DNA of 64,000 nt from Ananas comosus. Lineage: Eukaryota > Streptophyta > Magnoliopsida > Poales > Bromeliaceae. How positions within the stretch are numbered: the first letter of the stretch is position 1; every line of letters begins with the position of its first letter. The stretch covers positions 10,122,832 through 10,186,831 of the forward strand of contig NC_033621.1 in assembly GCF_001540865.1 (NCBI RefSeq), given 5' to 3'. The position numbers and the translations under genes were made by a program. Under the pieces are notes generated by a model. That model was not told the origin of the DNA and ran no database searches. It saw only the letters and a list, made by a program, of their open reading frames with translations. Below, piece after piece: positions 54,801-64,000 of the stretch.

Positions 54801-55790
54801 ATGGAGCATATAGAGCGTTTGAGAAATAACATTCTAAGCTCGAATAGCAAAAGATTCAAATTGGTGCTTCTGATTCTACCGCATAAAGGATGTATAATTA
54901 TTATTTCGAAATTTTGAATTGCGAATTAAAGGTAGTGCATGTTGTAGTCTCCTCAATTTGCTCCTCTAATGAGGGGGAATCTTTGAAACTTTGTAACACT
55001 TTTGTCTTTCTAAAAAGAGACATAACCAAGATCTCCACTTTGCAATTAAGGACTTGTTTGAATGTGCGTAACTTGTGCATGAACTCGTGCTGTTGACAAA
55101 AGTCTAATCGAAATGCGTGTTTTTAATCCACAAAGATGAAAGGTGGAAACTGCCCGGCATGTCCTTTGTTATATATGGAATGTAAGAGAAGGCATGGAAT
55201 TTTAGTGACGATCTCGATCGACTTTGTGCCAGAAGTTATCTATCAAATATATATATATATATATATATATATACACTCATGGAAAACTTCTTATATATTG
55301 GAATATGCTAAACTCCAAGATGGTAAAGAAGAATTAATTAAATGCTGTAGTTGGATTTTATATATATGCCATCCTCTTTATTCTTTAGTTCCTTTTTAAA
55401 TGAAAGGGGCATTGAAGCTAACTGATTAATTATCATATATAATTGATCAAAATGATTTGTTCAAAGGCAACTGGGAATATCTTTCACAAGCTTTATTTAT
55501 TTTTAGTTCTTTATTTTGAGAAATTTCAAGTACTATATAAATAATATCAAAATTTTAAAAAAATTAATTTTTAGGTGATTAATTAAAATACTCTATATTA
55601 AGTACTGTAATATATACGATCGTGGATCTAAAAGGTGCATTATCCAAAAAAAAAAAAAAAATTAAAAGTACAAAAACTTTTATACTTTAAAAGCACCAAA
55701 GTTGGACTTTAGAACTTGGATTGAATTGAACACCCTCTAATACCAATATAAATGAGAAACATACATAAAAACAAGAATATGCTATACAAC
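51853..55790. other. Long intergenic stretch, no gene recognised
   Basis: AT-rich. Short pyrimidine-rich parts (52280-52480) and a brief GC-rich piece near 52435-52530 translate without recognisable domains. (TA)n at 55245-55274. 'gggttcgtttagaattacgg' at 52089 looks like a MITE end, but I could not pair it. Confidence 0.5.
55245..55274. repeat. (TA)n microsatellite
   Basis: About 15 TA units. Confidence 0.95.
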
Positions 55791-56305
55791 CACTACAACA
55801 GAATTAGGTTATAGGGACACATGTTTGGAACAATTTTGAGTAAGTGTCCAATTTATACTAAAACTTAAAAAAACATCTACCAATGCCTAAATATAAAGCT
55901 CAATCCAACCAAAAATAAAAGATTACTCTACTCAACCCACCACACCCAGTCCATTTGGCCCGATTACAAACAGAAAAGAAAAAAAAAATGAAAAATCAAT
56001 TACCATCTTTTCTTCTCTCTTCACTCAATCCACTGAAATTCTAGACGAAGAGTCTTTCCTGTCGTCCTCCTCCGCTACCGCAGCCAACGAGATAGAGTTT
56101 CGGCGGTTGCTAAATGCTTAAATAAGTGTTGGTAAATTAGCAGCACTCTTTTAGATTATAACGACACTCTTTAACTATCACTATATACCTAGCGACCCCA
56201 CATATAGCAACACTTTTTAAAAATGTCGGTAATTTTAGCTAGCAGCACTTTTTTAACATGTACCTATATTTAAAAGTGTCGCTATAGACCGTTTTTGTTG
56301 TAGTG
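55791..56305 (+). mobile_element. CACTA MITE, copy D
   Basis: CACTACAACAGAATTAGG to TTTTTGTTGTAGTG, 515 bp, TSD AAC (55788-55790, 56306-56308). Confidence 0.92.
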
Positions 56306-56775
56306 AACGATGTGATAAATAGAGATTTAATACATTAACCATATCGTGACAAATTGTTTTTGATTTGCTAGTACAGAAAATAATACGTTTTATAGGTTAT
56401 ACACTACGCACGTCGTTACCTATATTAATTTAGTAGAAAATTACTTAATAGATGGTCTTGATCATATTATCTGCAATTAGCATGCTATAGAGAGACCACT
56501 TAACTATGAGATATTCTGAGTTAAATTGATCACCCGGCCCCTCAAATTTTTTTCCTTTTTTAATCTAGCTAAGTTATATATGTTACTACTTGAATTATAA
56601 TTTTGTTAAATACAATATAACTCTGTTTTATTTTGCTCTCCTGATCACTTTTCAGAGAATGGAATTACAGATTCTGTTAAACTGTTAGTAGCTGATAAGT
56701 TAACTAAGCCACTAATAATTTAGTGAATCCCCAAACTAGTTAATTGTGTAATTTAGTGAATCCCCAAACTAATGT

Positions 56776-56932
56776 ACCGACCGTCCCTAGAGCAAGTGCT
56801 AAAGAGCTTGGTGGTTGGTATCTGAGACCCAAGTTCGAATCCTAGTTGATTCACATTTCTAGCTAAGTTTATTTTTAAATGAAATAAACGAAGCGGATAG
56901 CGTGCTACCTATCTCTCAAAAAAAAAAAAAAA
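56776..56932 (+). mobile_element. tRNA-derived SINE, copy 4
   Basis: ACCGACCGTCCCTAGAGC, box B GTTCGAATCC, 'ctacctatctctc' and poly(A). Full-length. Confidence 0.9.
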
Positions 56933-57014
56933 GTAAAAAAAAAATGTGGGGAATCTAGTTTAAAATGGCAAATAGTGAGGGGGTCTTCATATAATTTTTA
57001 CTAAGTATTTATGT

Positions 57015-58182
57015 GGGCTAAATTGCACCTTTTGGTTCTCAAACCACTGCAACAGAATTAGGTTATAGGGACACATATTTGGGACACTTTTGAGTAAGTG
57101 TCCCATTTATGCTAAAACTTCAAAACACATCTACTAATGCCTAAATATAAAGCTCAATCCAATCAAAAATAAAAGATTACTCTACTCAACCCACCACATC
57201 CAGTCCATTTGGCTCGATTACAAACAGAAAAGAAAAAAAAAAAAATCAATTACCATCTTTTTTTCTCTCTTCACTCAATCCATTGAAATTCTAGACGAAG
57301 AGCCTTTACTGTCGTCCTCCTCCGCCACCGCAACCAACGAGATAGAGTTTCGACGATTGCTAAATGCTTAAATAAGTGTTGGTAAATTAGCAGCACTCTT
57401 TTAGGTTATAGCGACACTCTTTAACTGTCACTATATACCTAGCGACCCCATATATAGCAACACTTTTTAAAAGTGTCGGTAATTTTAGCTAGCAACACTT
57501 TTTTGACATGTACCTATATTTAAAAGTGTCGCTATATACTGTTTTTGTTGTAGTGAACTATGAGACACACCACACATGGCATTGGTTTTCAACTTTAATT
57601 TATTACAATTTCTAACTCAGATTTTTTAGATTGTTGCAATTAAGTTATGCGATGATAGAATGAAGCTCAAAATGCTTTAGTTCTTTGTTGGCGAACGTCA
57701 ACGTCCTCTTTTAGATAGAATTCTCGTTTCTCCAAGAACTCTATGCAAGTTGATCAACTAGCTAATTGGGGTCTGTCAAACAAAAAATATACTGCATGGT
57801 CCTTTTTTGATCGAAGACTTTTTTCAATTCTCTATCGTACGTCTTATTTTATTTAAATTAATTTTCGCTCTCGGGTGATTTCCCTCACAAAAAAAAAAAA
57901 AATTCTACGATGCGATTTAGTTGGTTGAATGATTTATTTGCTGCTGATTTCGTAGTGTTGTGGCATTCTAGTCATTTTTTAAATTCATGCCATCTACTAT
58001 AATACTGCTATGTTACTATCAAGTTAGCGACACTTCACTATTTGGTCAATTAAATTATACTGTAAAACTCGATTGCAACAACCTAAAAAGTTTCAAACCT
58101 AAATTTATAACAAATTAAAATTCGGTGATCAAGATATCACACATCTCATAATTTTGAAAACCAGAAATGCAATATTTCAGCC
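57015..58182. mobile_element. Foldback MITE split by CACTA MITE E
   Basis: 'gggctaaattgca' at the left and 'tgcaatatttcagcc' at the right are inverted, and the interior ('cttttggttctcaaac', 'aactttaatttatta') matches the MITEs after peroxidase copies 1 and 2. The CACTA MITE at 57045-57555 interrupts it. Confidence 0.7.
57045..57555 (+). mobile_element. CACTA MITE, copy E
   Basis: CACTGCAACAGAATTAGG (one mutated base) to TTTTTGTTGTAGTG, 511 bp, TSD AAC (57042-57044, 57556-57558). Confidence 0.92.
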
Positions 58183-58524
58183 ATTTGCCTGCATGCATAT
58201 ATATTTCCCACAAATTGAGCATGTATAGCCACCATCTTAAATGCTTACTTGGGACCAAGTCAAACACTTATCCAAGCCATGGGAATTGGCATGTGTGGTA
58301 TATAGAATTGATTTGAAACGCAACCACACACCAATTTGTACTCGATCTATCATTTGAAAATCGGGTCAAAGTGGTGAACCCAACCTTCTTAAGCTAAATT
58401 AAGATCCTCACTGCTCATGATTTTAACTAACTACTGGATAATTAATTTGTAAGCACGAAGACATTTTCGTATGCATAAAGATATATACAGTAACGTTATT
58501 CATATGTATATATACATATATATA

Positions 58525-59078
58525 GAGCAGGGCTGTTGTGCTCTCAGGAGCACGGAGACCTCCGTGCTCCTGAGCCGTTTTCGATGATGGAGTTTTCGAA
58601 TCGACGATCGGCTCCGTTAAACTTGATCTAGCGCATTTAAAGTTTCTAGAAAATAATTTTTGCGATTTTTCGATATCATTTACCTAGCAATCGAAAGGAT
58701 TCAAAATCAATAATTTTTAACGGCTGAAAATAAAAATACTATAAAAAGTAGTGATATAGCACTAAAATTTTCGATCAGAAATATAGATCTTGTTGTAGAT
58801 AGTATAAAGAATTTTCTATCAAAATTTCATCTGATTTGAATACTTCTACACCGTTAAACTTGAAAACGGCAAATATCAACCATTAAAAATTATGGATTTT
58901 GAATCCTTTCGATCACTAGGTAAATGATATCGAAAAATCGCAAAAAATATTTTCTAGAAACTTCAAATGCGCTAGATCAAGTCTAACGGAGCCGATCGTC
59001 GATTCGAAAATTCCATCATCGAAAACGGCTCAGGAGCACGGAGGCCTCCGTGCTCCTGAGAGCACAGCAGCACTGCTC
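58525..59078. mobile_element. Foldback/MULE-like element with ~190-bp TIRs
   Basis: The ends 'gagcagggctgttgtgctct' and 'agagcacagcagcactgctc' are inverted. The arms stay complementary through 'gccgttttcgatgatgga', 'cgacgatcggctccgtta' and 'gatttttcgatatcattt'. Each arm also contains a local hairpin (cacggag/ctccgtg). It lies in an (AT)n target, so the TSD cannot be read. No ORF. Confidence 0.82.
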
Positions 59079-59102
59079 CATATATATATATATATATATA
59101 TT

Positions 59103-59507
59103 ATAGGGAAAACTTCAAATACCCCTCTTGTACATGGTTTCACTCTTTCTCACTTTAGTACCCTGTGGTTTAAAGTGTATCAAGTTAGTACCCTATGGTT
59201 TCGCACTTTCTCACAATAGTACCCTGTGGTTTTGCACTTTCTCACTTTAGTACCATGTAGTTTACTATTTCATTAAGAGAAAAATAAAATCACATGGTAC
59301 TAACTTGATACAAAAATAAAACCACAGGGTACTAACTTGATACAAAAATAAAACCACAGAGTACGTACTAACTTGATACACTTTAAACCACAGAGTACTA
59401 AAGTGAGAAAGTGTGAACCACATGGTACTAACTTGATACATTTTAAATTACATGATACTAAAATGAAAAAGTGCGAAATCACACGGAGTTTTTCAAAGTT
59501 TTTCCTA
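59103..59507. mobile_element. Foldback MITE, 'accacagggtacta' family, copy 3
   Basis: 'tagggaaaacttcaaata' and 'ttcaaagtttttccta' are inverted ends. The arms carry repeated 'ctcactttagtaccctgtgg' and its complement. Confidence 0.85.
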
Positions 59508-60065
59508 CATTATATTAGTAGATGAACGAAGTTCAATTCTCCCAATAATAATAGAATAATAGAAGAGTCATCCAAAGAGGACCAATAATGCATGCCAGCT
59601 TGTCAAGCTTCCATTCCATTACGACGCAGTCTCAAGCCTCAACTAATTACAACTTAATTATACCGTTCTACTACTTAATTAGGATATAGTATTGTTAAAT
59701 AAAATATCATTTGAGTGGTGATTTTATTAAAAAAAATAATACTATGGCATTTTCTTCATCGCGAAAGCAGAAATATGCAATACATGCACTTTGAGCTTTT
59801 ATTTTCAAGACTCGGAATCTCATTTAATTTTTCACTGCAGTAGAAGTTTCAGAATTTTATATATATATACTACGTTAGATACGGTCACTGAGCAACTAAA
59901 ATAGAGATAGAAACAAAGACATTTAGGCTTGTAGTGTGTGTTATATATCAGCTTCTGATTAGACATTTAACAACAAATGTAGTCAAGCCCTACAATATAA
60001 AGGTGTAATTTAAAATTAACCACTTGTACCATAATGCCAATTAAGTAGAAGAAACAAATAAAGAA

Positions 60066-62887
<2,822 letters not shown>

Positions 62888-63536
62888 TTTGTCTATTGTT
62901 TCAAATTTAATAAGACCTGCAAAATGTTGCATGCATGGTTTGTTATTTGCTTGTATTTGTTTGATGGTTAAAAGAAATGAATTTAAGATTGTTTTGGCTT
63001 TTCTTTTCCAACATATTTTTCATGTTCCAAGATGTACATGAATTATCTAAAAGGAAATGCTTTGCATGGCTCCCCCACAAAGGATCCTATACATGATCAT
63101 GTATATATACAAGCTTATGCCAATTAATTAAAAACTCCACAATATAAAGTACTCTTTTCTAGGGTGGCAATTGAGATTGATGGATCAAAAATATATGGAT
63201 TAAGAAATGGGTATTAGAAACGTATAAGTAAATCCAAACCCAAATTGGATGTAGTATAATCACAAAGACTGAATAAATTATTCAACAAATTAACAATTGT
63301 GATAGCTCTACTAAATTAAGAAGAATGTATATTTTCTTCTTTCTTAGACCTATTATTTAAGTTGGAAAGCAAACAGATATTCGTTAATATATAGATAGGA
63401 TGTGATATGCCAAATCATTCTAGTAAAAGTTTGCATCTTAATTCAATGGTCTTCTTAATTCTTTTTGACATATTTGAAATTAAATTTGAATAAAAAAATT
63501 AAAATATGAAGTCGTACTCAAATCCGTCCGAATATA
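62888..63536. other. 3' flank of peroxidase copy 3
   Basis: AT-rich; 'tttaataagacctgc' near 62908 could serve in polyadenylation. No further gene. Confidence 0.5.
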
Positions 63537-64000
63537 CACTACAACAGAATTAGGTTATAGGGACACATGTTTGGGACACTTTTGAGTAAGTGTCTCATTT
63601 ATGCTAAAACTTAAAAACACATCTATTAATGCCTAAATATAAAGCCCAATCCCACCAAAAATAAAAGATTACTCTACTCAACCCACCACACCCAGTCCAT
63701 TTGGCCCGATTACAAATAGAAAAGAAAAAAAAAAAGAAAAATCAATTACCATCTTTTCTTCTCTCTTCACTCAATCCACTGAAATTCTAGACGAAGAGCC
63801 TTTACTGTCGTCCTCATCCGCCACCGCAGCCAACGAGATAGAGTTTCGGCAGTTGCTAAATGCTTAAATAAGTGTTGGTAAATTAGCAGTACTCTTTTAG
63901 GTTATAGCGACACTCTTTAACTGTCACTATATACCTAGCGACCCCACATATAGCAACACTTTTCAAAAGTGTCGGCAATTTTAGCTAGCAGCACTTTTTT
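63537..64000 (+). mobile_element. CACTA MITE, copy F (cut by window end)
   Basis: Starts CACTACAACAGAATTAGG after ATA. Matches the first 464 bp of copies C-E. The right end and its TSD are beyond the window. Confidence 0.9.

Overview
The window is plant nuclear DNA. It contains three class III peroxidase genes with three spliced introns each, set in a dense, nested landscape of LTR retrotransposons, CACTA, hAT, Harbinger and Mutator-like elements, a Helitron and tRNA-derived SINEs. Composition, intron style and repeat types suit a monocot. A pineapple-like (Bromeliaceae) genome is my guess only, because nothing in the sequence names the species. There are no operons, CRISPR arrays or bacterial features.

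Layout. (1) 1-1207: the 3' half of peroxidase copy 1 (exons 3-4), followed by about 1.5 kb that is duplicated downstream of copy 2. (2) 2.7-12.8 kb: repeats only, with a CACTA-like relic holding a solo LTR, a 515-bp CACTA MITE, a SINE, a nearly perfect 766-bp palindrome beside a single N, and LTR-like debris. (3) 12.8-30.2 kb: two copies of a peroxidase upstream segment (U1 12830-16442, U2 27046-30003). U1 leads into an orphan peroxidase promoter whose gene is missing after codon 5. U1 is split by a four-level nest: duplicated segment > CACTA MITE (TSD ACG) > Ty3/gypsy chromovirus (TSD CCCAC) > solo LTR (TSD CCCAG). (4) 30.2-35.5 kb: complete peroxidase copy 2 (353 aa), with a 3-kb intron 2 filled by a Harbinger-like MITE and a SINE. 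(5) 35.5-60 kb: the duplicated downstream flank, a long-TIR Mutator-like element with gene-like GC-rich sequence inside, three more LTR units, a Helitron, SINEs and several MITEs. (6) 60.2-62.9 kb: complete, more diverged peroxidase copy 3 (330 aa), with AC-type MYB motifs just upstream of its TATA box.

The peroxidases are secretory haem enzymes. Copies 1 and 2 are recent tandem duplicates that carry a C-terminal extension absent from copy 3, which suggests different destinations (vacuole versus apoplast). The array has grown by tandem duplication and been eroded by deletion and transposon insertion. I saw no unknown multigene system. The most informative signals are the nested insertion history, the orphan promoter, the element-level target-site duplications, and several probable assembly artefacts at single-N gaps.
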